Of a stretch of DNA of 64,000 bases, positions 1 through 9,185 are shown piece after piece. This stretch comes from Tipula vernalis (lineage: Eukaryota; Arthropoda; Insecta; Diptera; Tipulidae), in assembly GCA_958295665.1 (NCBI GenBank), contig OY282558.1, positions 457,141,995 to 457,205,994 on the forward strand, written 5' to 3'. A model generated the notes under the pieces. The model was given only the letters and a program-made list of their open reading frames with translations, had not been told where the DNA came from and did not search any database. Numbering within the stretch: position 1 is the stretch's first letter; every line of letters begins with the position of its first letter. The translations under genes and the position numbers were made by a program.

Positions 1-22
1 GCAGTAAGCTTAATTAGTTGTG

Positions 23-28
23 TTTATT
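23..28 (-). terminator. possible polyadenylation signal (AATAAA, minus strand)
   Basis: The plus strand reads TTTATT, so AATAAA on the minus strand, about 140 nt past the stop of the small minus-strand frame at 168-428. The spacing fits a short 3' UTR, but this hexamer is common by chance in AT-rich DNA. Confidence 0.2.
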
Positions 29-167
29 TATGGAGGAGTGGAGGCGAGAATAAATTATAGATTTTGTGATACACGGACCATGTGATATAAAATTTTCACA
101 CATTAAGTTGACGCGTGCAGGCCAATTTTTCTAGTCTTGGTATTCGCTTTTTGCGATTTTTACGAAT

Positions 168-428
168 TTATATCACAGCGAAAATAACGGTTTGTTTCTG
201 ATCACAAATGCGCTTCTGCTCTTTGGGTAGCTCGTGCGGGTCTTGCTTCATAAACCAGCGTTTATGATACGCTCCAACGATTTTTGCGTAGGCTCCTCTT
301 ACGGCGGGACTCAGCCTGAAATTTTCTACTTCTTTAAATAGTAATTTTGGACTATGGTTCAACTAAGAATTCTTTAATTCTTCAAGATTTATCTTATTCT
401 TTATGATTTCTTTTGTCAGTTCTATCAT
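168..428 (-). pseudogene. small protein gene with an in-frame TAG, unrecognised
   Basis: On the minus strand an ATG at 428-426 opens a 21-codon frame that meets TAG at 365-363. The same frame then continues for 64 more codons to a TAA at 170-168. The part after the TAG is rich in charged and aromatic residues (for example GAYHKRWF and PHELPKEQKR) and reads like a folded small soluble protein rather than noise. I do not recognise the family. No membrane segment or signal peptide is visible. The TAG could be a disabling mutation, a sequencing error, or the end of an intron (the bases before TTG read TTCTTAG, a weak splice acceptor), which would make 168-362 a terminal exon. The context does not match the best-known readthrough signal (UGA followed by CUA). 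A broken gene or a terminal exon is most likely. Confidence 0.33.
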
Positions 429-1021
429 CTTTCTAAACAAGCAACGATTCAGTTGCGCTGGCTGAACAGTGTTTCTATCTATCGTGACAACAATTCAGCT
501 CAATTTCTGTTGACCCAAATTTTAAACATTTGAATTGAACTGCGCCAAAAAGCTTAGTTTAATGTCTCGTAGTAAACATGTAGTGTACTTTGGAGCAACC
601 TATTTCAATTTTTAGCATGTCTACCTTTTTACAACCTAAATTCCATTTAAACCGCTCTCAATAAAAATAAAATCCAATTTGCAATCCCATCTGCAAATAT
701 TATTTTCCGCAACTCAAAAATTTCCCATTTATCGTTTTTTTTTTATAGAATTTTAATGATTCAATCAGTCAATTACTGTTCATACACAGAAAAGAAAACT
801 ATAAATTAAAAATGTTAGTACTTTGCGTCTTGTGACAATAAGCTAAATATTAATATTAGAAATGTTCGTGGCTATACTCGTACATTCGGTTATGCTTAAT
901 TGTGCATTCTATACTCAAATATCTGACCTCCTTCTAGAAACGTAATTTTTGTGAAATATTTTAAAGAAACACCACCTTAACTGACGAAGACTGAAATGTA
1001 TTAATATAAATGAAAATTCAT
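429..1021. other. intergenic, AT-rich, nothing recognised
   Basis: AT-rich sequence with homopolymer runs (T9 near 735) and no long open frame or recognisable RNA gene. It separates two minus-strand frames. Confidence 0.5.
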
Positions 1022-1027
1022 TTTATT
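1022..1027 (-). terminator. possible polyadenylation signal for the 198-aa gene
   Basis: AATAAA on the minus strand (plus-strand TTTATT), about 165 nt past the TAA stop of the gene at 1190-1786. This is a reasonable position for an insect 3' UTR end, but the motif is weak evidence in AT-rich DNA. Confidence 0.3.
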
Positions 1028-1189
1028 TAGAAAATTTGATACTTGGAATTTAATTATCTGATGATCTGCAGATCAAAAATACCTTACATCCGTTACACTT
1101 ACGAGTATGTATAAAAAATGCGCAAAAATAGTTTTACAAAAATTTGACCCAAATATTATGTCTGCCGCACTGCCGCATGTTTGTATATA

Positions 1190-1786
1190 TTATCCTCGAC
1201 GAATCGGTTTGCCATCTTTATCACATATCAGCGGCTTATATCCAATTCGATTGTTTTTCATTAATTTCTTTAATTCAATATTCAGTGGTGTATCTTTCGG
1301 CGCCGGTGTCCATTCATCAATCATTTCTTCAGACTTCTGACGCTTTGGTGGTGGTGGTGGCGGTTTTTTATAAATTAATCTTGGCTTATCATCGGGTTCT
1401 TTATGTTTAGTCGAAAACGGTTTATCACCTGGTTTACTAAACGACGCAAAATATTCGGTATGCTTACGAGTTTCTTTCAATTGGCGCGCCAACTTCATAT
1501 CCACTTCATCCTTTTCCAAACGTTTTATGCCCATTTTCATTTTATCGTAGAACGTTTTATATTCCTCGGGATTTTCTTTAAAGTATTCATGAATCTCTTT
1601 GACACAAGGTTTATTGGGTAGATCGTCTATATATAAATTCTGTATTAATTTCCAGTTTATCAATAAACCGCCTTCATTGACCCGTTTAACAAATTTGAAT
1701 TGTTTTGCTGGTTTTGGCGGTTTGTATGCGATATCGTTCGTCGTGACGGTTAAATAATCTCTCTCGTGCTCTTGGAGTTTAAACAT
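1190..1786 (-). CDS. uncharacterised 198-residue Lys/Pro-rich protein, single exon
   Basis: An uninterrupted minus-strand frame runs from an ATG at 1786-1784 to a TAA at 1192-1190. The ATG follows a run of A on the coding strand, a favourable context in insects. Residues 1-32 are basic with a KPPKPAK stretch. Residues 62-110 are highly charged and probably helical (KEIHEYFKENPEEYK and on). Residues 142-147 are six prolines flanked by lysines, and the C-terminus is basic (GKPIRRG). No signal peptide, membrane segment, zinc-binding pattern or catalytic motif is visible, so a soluble, possibly nucleic-acid- or scaffold-binding protein is inferred only from composition. I do not recognise the family. 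The length and the absence of stops in an AT-rich region support a real gene. An Inr-like motif lies 62 nt upstream and a polyadenylation hexamer lies downstream. It has no introns, unlike the transporter gene in this window. Confidence 0.75.
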   Translation of the reverse strand: MFKLQEHERDYLTVTTNDIAYKPPKPAKQFKFVKRVNEGGLLINWKLIQNLYIDDLPNKPCVKEIHEYFKENPEEYKTFYDKMKMGIKRLEKDEVDMKLARQLKETRKHTEYFASFSKPGDKPFSTKHKEPDDKPRLIYKKPPPPPPKRQKSEEMIDEWTPAPKDTPLNIELKKLMKNNRIGYKPLICDKDGKPIRRG

Positions 1787-1844
1787 TTTTTTTTTTTACG
1801 GGACCAAAATATAACGGCGGCTAAAATACGTCAAAAATAAAACA

Positions 1845-1850
1845 AACTGA
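1845..1850 (-). promoter_or_regulatory. initiator-like motif (TCAGTT) of the 198-aa gene
   Basis: The minus strand reads TCAGTT, matching the arthropod initiator consensus TCAKTY. The presumed +1 A is at 1848, giving a 5' UTR of about 62 nt. No TATA box is visible about 30 bp upstream, where a run of T (plus-strand A14 at 1860-1873) lies instead. Confidence 0.33.
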
Positions 1851-1961
1851 TGTGTCAACAAAAAAAAAAAAAATGTTCGTGGATTCATTAGATTCAACGA
1901 AATAAAACTAGATTGGAAAAATTTATTAAGTCAGTGTTTTATTTATAATTGAATTACCCTT

Positions 1962-2895
1962 TCACAGGAACACTTTTACTTTAGATTTGGATAGGATTGG
2001 AAAAAAACTTGGTCCCTTAATTAATTTACTGCCAACGGCTGGCATTGACAAATCACTCTCACTTGGAATCACGAATAATCTTAACATCGCCAGAACAATT
2101 GTAAATACGAGAGCATGACAACTGTTAAACATTTCTGTTGATTTAAGATTAGTGAGTGTTGCATAATAACCAACAGTCAACATGATCCAAAGGTAATTTT
2201 GAGATCTCAAGGGTTAACATTGTCAGATGGGCAGAATATTAGCAGCGTAACTTATATTTTAAGAGTGCCAAAACTATTGCGCTATTCCGGATATTATTTT
2301 TACAACATTTGTTTCTGGAATTCTTCCTAATGTTGTGTTCATTAGAAAAATATTTTCACAATCTAAATCCTGATCCAAACTACTTTTATTAGTTGTATAA
2401 TTGTGAAAATCCAATCCTTTCACTAATATGCATAAAAGGCGTGTTCGCTTTAAACTTCTGCCAAGTAATTATCGCCCCAGTACTAACTCCCAATAAATAT
2501 ACTAAATAAGGTACTGACAATTTATTGAAACGAGGCTTCGATTTCCCGCACATAATATTGACCAGCAAATCCAATGAATAATGGTAAATAACCTAAAATG
2601 ATAATATAAAAGCACCAGTTGGATATACATATAAATATATCAGTCACTTCACAAGCGCCCAGCGTTTATTAGACTCACCATTATGAAAAGAAAAATTCGT
2701 ATCGTTTCTACTTAAATTTGACGATAGCATGGCAAATTGATATAACAACTGCAGTTACTGCCCCGGTCAAAAATGGTCCGAAAAGTATCCGATAAATATC
2801 CCACACGGGAAAGTGGCTAGTGATGCGATCAATTCGGGAATAATTTCCACAATTTTAATCGTCTCGTCTGAGACTTTTACAATGAAATTTTTGTT
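1962..2895 (-). pseudogene. decayed SLC2-like transporter paralogue
   Basis: Read on the minus strand this stretch matches, in order, pieces of the intact transporter at 4608-6172. From a splice-acceptor-like TTTTAG at 2896 the frame gives EIIPELIASLATFPCGIFIGY, aligning without gaps to the start of membrane segment 1 of the intact protein. It hits TGA, then continues as a segment-2-like piece (TGAVTAVVISICHAIVKFK) and stops at TAG. A GTGAGT donor (2678-2673) and TTTTAG acceptor (2593) bound an 86-nt intron where intron 2 of the intact gene lies. Then comes a segment-5-like piece (CGKSKPRFNKLSVPYLVYL, about 2389-2574) matching LGKTKFRFLRLSIPLVFYI. The last piece (about 2030-2210) has a final membrane segment followed by IPSESDLSM, aligning to MPNRDCRSL near the intact C-terminus. 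Stops, frameshifts and large deletions (most of segments 3, 6 to 11) show it is dead. The retained intron excludes a retrocopy. Confidence 0.72.
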
Positions 2896-3554
2896 CTAAA
2901 ACAAATATTGAATTGATAAGATCACACTCAATTATAGATTATGGTGACTGAATAACCGCTAAAAATTTTAAAACGTTATATCGCTAATTCCGCTATTCTG
3001 AGATAATTATTTATATAGTTGATTTCCTGTCCAACCGTTTCCTTCCCTTTTCAGCTGGTGTTAGCCTACCTCTGTCTTATATTCAGGTAACTGCGACCGA
3101 TTTCAGCCATCTCTAACTGATGCAATCACATTAATTTTTCTTCGTCTGGGATTTCTAACTGAAAGACATTATTATTCCAACATTGTTCCAGACATTGTCC
3201 CCAAAAGTTTCGGCGGGTAGACAGAAATGTTCAATTTGCGATTCGTAATTCAAATGCATTGTCTTTTAGGGGCTTAGGATGCACATGGGAAACTACTAAC
3301 AATTCCGTTTGTGCAGGACTATTCCTGGTATGCCCAACCAATTGCATAACCTAATTAGCTTAAATCTTTACATTCATGGTGGCTGAAACATCCGATTAAG
3401 TACAAGTGAACACAATAATAAGAAAGACAAAGATTGTCACGAGAATTAACCTTTATGGTAAAAGCGGCTCTCTTGAGTCAAGGGTCATTGCCGACCATTT
3501 CCATTGACGACCATGACCATTTCATTTTTATCGAAAAATTAGCGCAAATTCATA
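2896..3554. other. intergenic with a short coding-like remnant
   Basis: No intact gene. Between about 3080 and 3235 the minus strand has a frame of some 35 codons (containing WGQCLEQCWNN and LEIPDEEKLM) that then breaks with TGA and TAG. It may be a transposable-element relic or chance; I recognise no family. The 25 bp just before 3555 resemble the 3' end of the following repeat monomer. Confidence 0.3.
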
Positions 3555-4080
3555 GCCCACAAGTTTTTGGGCGGCAAAAATCTAAAATGCCCAAATCTAA
3601 AATGGTTGATACCTCTATCAATAGGTTTCGGGACCTGTAATGGCTGTGACAATTTGCATTTTGATTGCTCGATTATTTCTAAACATTTCTTAGAAAATTC
3701 AATTTTATTGAAAATCAACTGTGCTATAATAGCCCACAAGTTTTTGGGCGGCAAAAATCTAAAATGCCCAGATTACGATGGTTGATACCTCTATCAATAG
3801 GTTTCGGGACCTGTAATGACTGTGGTAATTTGCATTTTGATTGCTCGATTATTTCTAAACATTCCTTAGAAAATTCAATTTTATTGAAAACCAACTGTGC
3901 TATACCCCACAAGTTTTTGGGCGGCAAAAATCTAAAATGCTCAGATTACGATGGTTGATACCTCTATCAATAGGTTTCGGGACCTGTAATGGCTGTGACA
4001 ATTTGCATTTTGATTGCTCGATTATTTCTAAACATTTCTTAGAAAATTCAATTTTATTGAAAATCAACTGTGCTATAAAA
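3555..4080 (+). repeat. three diverged long-form monomers of the array satellite (relic)
   Basis: Three head-to-tail monomers start at 3555, 3732 and 3905 (about 177, 173 and 176 bp). They are nearly identical to one another where aligned. Each aligns in the same orientation to the B monomer of the large array. Shared landmarks in order are: CTATA at the monomer start, AAAAATCYAAAAT, TTGATACCTC, ATAGGTNTCGGGACCTGTAAT, GCATT then a TTGATTATTT-like block, ACATTTC, AGAAAA, and GAAAATCA at the end. By eye about two thirds of positions match. They contain the segment that array monomer A lacks, so they are of the long form. The start of each monomer carries a GCCCA ... TGGGC dyad where the array monomer has AGCTC ... 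GAGCT. Confidence 0.82.
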
Positions 4081-4516
4081 CCCTTAAGAAAATTTCCAAA
4101 TCATTTTGCGTAATTTGGGTAGTGAATAGTGATAATCGCCCGTCGTTTAAGGTGAACGATATTGATTTGTAGAAATAACCCCCAATTTACTTCAAATATT
4201 ACAACCAAAGCGACAAACATCACAATGATATCATTATCAGTTGAAGGTCAACATTTTGTGAAACATTTTCAAGAATTCCAAAAATAGTTGTATAACACAC
4301 TCAAATTGCAAAGGAAATGTATGCACAACATTGTAATAAGTGGCCAAATCGTAACATTTGTTATCAACCCAAATCTTATCAGTTAAAAATTTATAAACAA
4401 TAACTGCAGTCATATTTATACTGGCACACCGCTAAACTGTTTCCAATTATCACATTACCTATTTCCTTCAGAAGGCTTATTACCTTAATCCCACATTCTT
4501 ATCTATATATTTATGT
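4081..4516. other. intergenic, upstream of the transporter
   Basis: AT-rich sequence between the relic repeats and the core promoter of the transporter gene. No open frame, RNA gene or repeat is recognised. Regulatory elements may be present but none is identifiable by eye. Confidence 0.4.
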
Positions 4517-4555
4517 ATATTTAAATTCAACAGAATGGCCACATTTAATTCAGTT
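4517..4555 (+). promoter_or_regulatory. predicted core promoter: TATA-like box plus initiator
   Basis: TATATTTAA-type sequence at 4517-4525 lies about 30 bp before TCAGTT (4550-4555), which matches the arthropod initiator TCAKTY with +1 at about 4552. The 5' UTR to the first ATG would be about 56 nt. The correct spacing of the two elements supports the call. No clear downstream promoter element is seen. Confidence 0.5.
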
Positions 4556-4607
4556 TATCGAGCAAATTTAGTTAAACAACATACGAGGTAAAAAGTAAAT
4601 ATTTTGA

Positions 4608-6172
4608 ATGGTCAAGATGGCGATTTTGAAATATCTCCCAGAAGCTACAGGTGTGTGCTTTTTGTTTATAAGTGAAATTATTGGTGAAATAATGGTGAAC
4701 TGTATATGTAGATAACAATTCGTAACCTTTCTTCTTCTAATATATGCACAGTGACAACAGCCTTCTTCCCAATGGGCGTTTTTATGGGCTACATAATGCA
4801 GATTCTTTTCGCTGGTTTGATAAATCTAAATCATGACATAGGATTAATAATTTTAAATTCTTCACAATGGTGGCCTTGGGTAGCTGGATCCGTTGCAGCC
4901 ATATTTACAGGCACTCTGCTTTTTGGTCTTAAAATTAAATTTCATCAGTATCGTTACGAACAGTTGTACTGTCTGTGTTTCGGGATGTTGCTGTTTTTTG
5001 TGGCCGGAATATTATTTTTGACGACAACAAGTGAGTATGAAATTTATTTATTGTAATACTCGATCAATATTTAATATTTGTGTTTGATTCCAGTATCGTA
5101 TGCCGCAATTTATATCAGTTTTGTAGCGCATGGAATTTCTTACATTGCTGCACTCAGTTACATTAATATACGTTTGGGTAAAACTAAATTTCGATTTTTA
5201 CGCCTTTCCATACCCCTTGTCTTTTATATATTTGCCGTTGCGGTTGGTGCAACCGTGGTTTATGGCCAAATGAATTTTAACGTTCTGAATTCACCAACGG
5301 CTGCGGTTAATGATGTAATTGGTATATTATTGGTGATTTCTTCGATAGGGACCATTAGCTGCATATTAACACTTGAATACAACGTCTATCATGGTGACAT
5401 AAATTATAAATCGAGTCTGGATGAAGACATCAATCGGGAGAATAACAATTTCTCGATATTCGAACGAAAATATTTTTTGATCACCTCAAAAAGTAGAATT
5501 TTAACATCAATTCCACTATCGACGATCAACAATAACAGAGATTATTATCTACGATTGTTCTTTTTTTATACGTTTGCGATCATTTCGAAAATCACATCGA
5601 TCATGTATTTCTACTGGCCGTTCATATATGTACACCACACCATGTCGATAGCGTCACTAAATTATGAATTATTTTCAATTAATTGGTTTGGACTTATCGG
5701 TGTAATCATTTCGACACTTTTATTGTTTCCTATCACGTATAAAATTCAACATTGTATTGGATTGCTGATACAAATTACGTCCATGGTCGTACTGCTGGTC
5801 GTATTTCCTCAGGAACTGACTACGCGAGAACTTTCAGTGGTCATGTGGTTTTTTTTTATGACACTTGGATTTGCGTTTCCGAATAGTGATATCAATATTT
5901 TGTCGTACACGAATTTAAGGTTTACCGAAATTGCGTTAACATTCGGATATGTGGCACTAAATATAACCGTTGGTGTGATACAGTATATAATGATACAAAC
6001 ACCTACCAAAATTATAAGGCTGGGTTCATTGTTTGATCTTGTGTTTGAACATGTCCTCACGTTTCTAGTAATCATTATACTGTTGCTAGTAATGGGAATG
6101 ACCATTATGCCGAACCGTGATTGTAGATCATTGCTGGATCTTCAAAATTATATAAATACGAAATGGTACTGA
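4608..6172 (+). CDS. divergent SLC2/trehalose-transporter-like MFS protein, 3 exons
   Basis: Exons are 4608-4650, 4752-5030 and 5094-6172, with introns of 101 and 63 nt (GT-AG, both phase 1), giving 466 residues. Two in-frame ATGs are possible: 4608 (weak context, right after an in-frame TGA) and 4617 (A at -3, 463 residues). Twelve membrane segments can be placed at about 15-38, 56-75, 86-105, 108-130, 143-164, 180-202, 258-285, 303-322, 327-345, 354-375, 386-407 and 424-446, with a long polar loop at 203-257, the 6+6 layout of the major facilitator superfamily. The C-terminus MPNRDCRSLLDLQ (446-458) aligns to the family's P-E-T-K-G-x-S-L-E-x-[IL]-Q tail, and GFAFPNS (366-372) sits where segment 10 normally has a G-P-x-P-W motif. 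The basic GR[RK] loops, the PESPR-type motif after segment 6 and the QQ-x-x-G-x-N motif in segment 7 are all missing, so sugar transport is not assured. A plasma or vesicle membrane protein is inferred. Confidence 0.88.
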
Positions 6173-6413
6173 CTGGTGTAGTTGATAAACATAACGAAAT
6201 ATAATATGCCAGCTCAAATTTTGTTTCATTTCAATAGGTCCATGTAACCGGACAATTTTTTTTGGTTCACCCAGTAAATTTCTTTATACAAAAAAAAATA
6301 TTTTCTACATATTTCGGTTTTTTTTCATTGAAAGTATTGAAACAGAAAAATCTGTTATCTAAAGCGAAATTGTTATGTTATGAGTATAGATGTAATTGTA
6401 ATTAGGAAAACAA

Positions 6414-6419
6414 AATAAA
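6414..6419 (+). terminator. possible polyadenylation signal of the transporter gene
   Basis: AATAAA about 240 nt after the TGA stop of the transporter. Other AATAAA-like hexamers follow within 150 bp, so the true site is uncertain. Confidence 0.3.
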
Positions 6420-6883
6420 ACGAATAAGTAAAAATAAAATAATTGAAATGGTAATGATGTATATGAATAGCGGTACGAACAAAAAAGGTGGTGTTGGTGT
6501 GAATGATGATGGCGAGGTAGCAGAAGAGGATCTCTCTTGTTTTTGGACCGCAGAGGCGAATAGATTAAAAATAGAATAAAATTAAAAAAAAACGATAATT
6601 GAGGTTTTTAATAATTTTAAGAAATAATATTTTGGATAAATAATATTTTTAATCTTAAAATTAATTATAATACATAAATATAATATATTTAAAAATAATA
6701 GTTTAAATAAAAAAACTATGAACTGTGTTAATTGTGGATATAAAAAGTGCTAAAGTTCCTGTTAAGGTTTAGTTCTTGAAAAATAAAAAAAAAAATAAAA
6801 ACTGATAACCAGACAGTTAGTGTATGAACAATTTAATATTTCTAATGTTGCAATTAAAAACAATTTATAATAATAATGAGAAC

Positions 6884-6897
6884 TATATATATATATA
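6884..6897. repeat. short (TA)n microsatellite
   Basis: Seven TA dinucleotides in an AT-rich spacer. Confidence 0.8.
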
Positions 6898-8128
6898 ATG
6901 ATAATGTTATTTAAATTAATAATTAGCTAGTGAATTACTAAAAGCTAAATAATCTAAAAATAAATAATCTACGACTATTTTCGGGCGATTTATGATTTTA
7001 TCGCAATTATTAACAACACGTTGGATTACCACGATATATCATCAATGCGCGCCATCAGGTACCATTTGTAAAATATTAGAATACATAAGAAATTTCTAGT
7101 TTATAATAATTAATAATAAATTTTTGCTATTGTTTAGTTTTAGTATTTAAATTACTTTTTTTGTTTGATTTATTTTATTTTTTTTTAATGGAAATTGAAT
7201 AAAGCCATTTAATATGGGTAGGTAAGGTAATCGCGGCCTCGTGACAGTAACACAATTTATTTTTGCAGCATTTCAAGCTTTCTAGGAACATTGTAATAAA
7301 AACCCATCCCACGCGCTGCACGCTAGCCGGCCGAAAAAGCTGCAACAGTGTATTTCTAGGAAGTCTGCAACGGTTATCTATACCTTTACGATAGCTGTCC
7401 GTTACATCCATTCATTTTCTACATACCTTTCATTTCATTAACAGGTATAGGACAAGTCCCGGAACCCTTAGTTGCTGTATAGACGTTTATTTGGAAACCT
7501 CGGCAATTTCCAAACCACTTTATTGAGCTAAAAATTTAAATTTCTTATTAAATATCAGATTACGATTTTTTTTTCTACATTTCGTAGAAAGTTCGATTCG
7601 AAGAAAATCACCTTACTATAGCTCAGCCGATTCAGAGCTGTAAAAATCCAAAATCTGCAATTGTGCTCCGATTGCGGTTCTTGATACCTCAAATGATAGG
7701 TCTCGGGACGTGTAATTGTTATGCCAAACCGCGTTAAAATTGGTTGATTATTTCCATACATTTCACAGAAAAATCGATTCGAAGAAAATCACCTTACTAT
7801 AGCTCAGCCGATTCAGAGCTGTAAAAATCCAAAATCTGCAATTGTGCTCCGATTGCGGTTCTTGATACCTTAAATGATAGGTCACGAGACCTGTAATTGC
7901 TATACCATACATTTCGAAGAAAGTTCGATTCGAAGAAAATCACCTTACTATAGCTCAGCCGATTCAGAGCTGTAAAAATCCAAAATCTGCAATTGTGCTC
8001 CGATTGCGGTTTTTGATAACTCAAATGATAGGTCTCGGGACCTGTAATTGTTATGCCAAACCGCATTAAAATTGGTTGATTATTTCCATCCATTTAACAG
8101 AAAAATCGATTCGAAGAAAATCACCTTA

Positions 8129-9185
8129 CTATAGCTCAGCCGATTCAGAGCTGTAAAAATCCAAAATCTGCAATTGTGCTCCGATTGCGGTTCTTGACAC
8201 CTCAAATGATAGGTCACGAGACCTGTAATTGCTATACCATACATTTCGAAGAAAGTTCGATTCGAAGAAAATCACCTTACTATAGCTCAGCCGATTCAGA
8301 GCTGTAAAAATCCAAAATCTGCAATTGTGCTCCGATTGCGGTTCTTGATACCTCAAAAGATAGGTCAGGACACCTGTAATTGCTATACCATACATTTCGT
8401 AGAAAGTTCGATTCGAAGAAAATCACCTTACTACAGCTCAGCCGATTCAGAGCTGTAAAAATCCAAAATCTGCAATTGTGTTCCGATTGCGGTTCTTAAT
8501 ACCTCAAATGATAGGTCAGGAGACCTGTAATTGCTATACCATACATTTCGAAGAAAGTTCGATTCGAAGAAAATCACCTTACTATAGCTCAGCCGATTCA
8601 GAGCTGTAAAAATCCAAAATCTGCAATTTTGCTCCGATTGCGGTTCTTGACACCTCAAATGATAGGTCAGGAGACCTGTAATTGCTATACCATACATTTC
8701 GAAGAAAGTTCGATTCGAAGAAAATCACCTTACTATAGCTCAGCCGATTCAGAGCTGTAAAAATCCAAAATCTGCAATTTTGCTCCGATTGCGGTTCTTG
8801 ACACCTCAAATGATAGGTCAGGAGACCTGTAATTGCTATACCATACATTTCGAAGAAAGTTCGATTCGAAGAAAATCACCTTACTATAGCTCAGCCGATT
8901 CAGAGCTGTAAAAATCCAAAATCTGCAATTGTGCTCCGATTGCGGTTCTTGATACCTTAAATGATAGGTCACGAGACCTGTAATTGCTATACCATACATT
9001 TCGAAGAAAGTTCGATTCGAAGAAAATCACCTTACTATAGCTCAGCCGATTCAGAGCTGTAAAAATCCAAAATCTGCAATTGTGCTCCGATTGCTGTTCT
9101 TGACACCTCAAATGATAGGTCAGGACACCTGTAATTGCTATACCATACATTTCGTAGAAAGTTCGATTCGAAGAAAATCACCTTA
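8129..9185 (+). repeat. run of seven consecutive short (A) monomers
   Basis: Starts at 8129, 8280, 8431, 8582, 8733, 8884 and 9035, all exactly 151 bp apart, with no B between them. These edge monomers differ from interior A monomers: several read TTTCGAAG instead of TTTCGTAG, and the dyad loop varies (AGGTCACGAGACCT, AGGTCAGGAGACCT, AGGTCAGGACACCT). A shorter run of three A monomers lies at 9367-9819. Confidence 0.92.

Larger units (their letters stand above)
6173..7575. other. AT-rich spacer between transporter gene and satellite array
   Basis: Strongly AT-rich, with many A and T runs, and no credible gene. It includes the transporter's 3' UTR. A slightly more GC-rich island at about 7290-7400 (around CACGCGCTGCACGCTAGCC) contrasts with its surroundings and could be a fragment of a dispersed element; no family is recognised. 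The 130 bp before 7576 show no clear satellite match. Confidence 0.5.

Noticed and set aside
1107..1621. Plus-strand frames of 72-88 codons overlapping the 198-residue gene
   Set aside because: They are shadows of the minus-strand gene, which is longer, has a better start context and has plausible flanking signals.
5809..6105. 98-codon minus-strand frame opposite the transporter's third exon
   Set aside because: It lies entirely antisense to a well-supported membrane-protein exon and has no features of its own.
7175..7411. 78-codon minus-strand open frame at the GC-richer island
   Set aside because: No recognisable domain, ends in low-complexity lysines and overlaps AT-rich noncoding sequence. 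Most likely chance or a fragment of an unidentified dispersed element.
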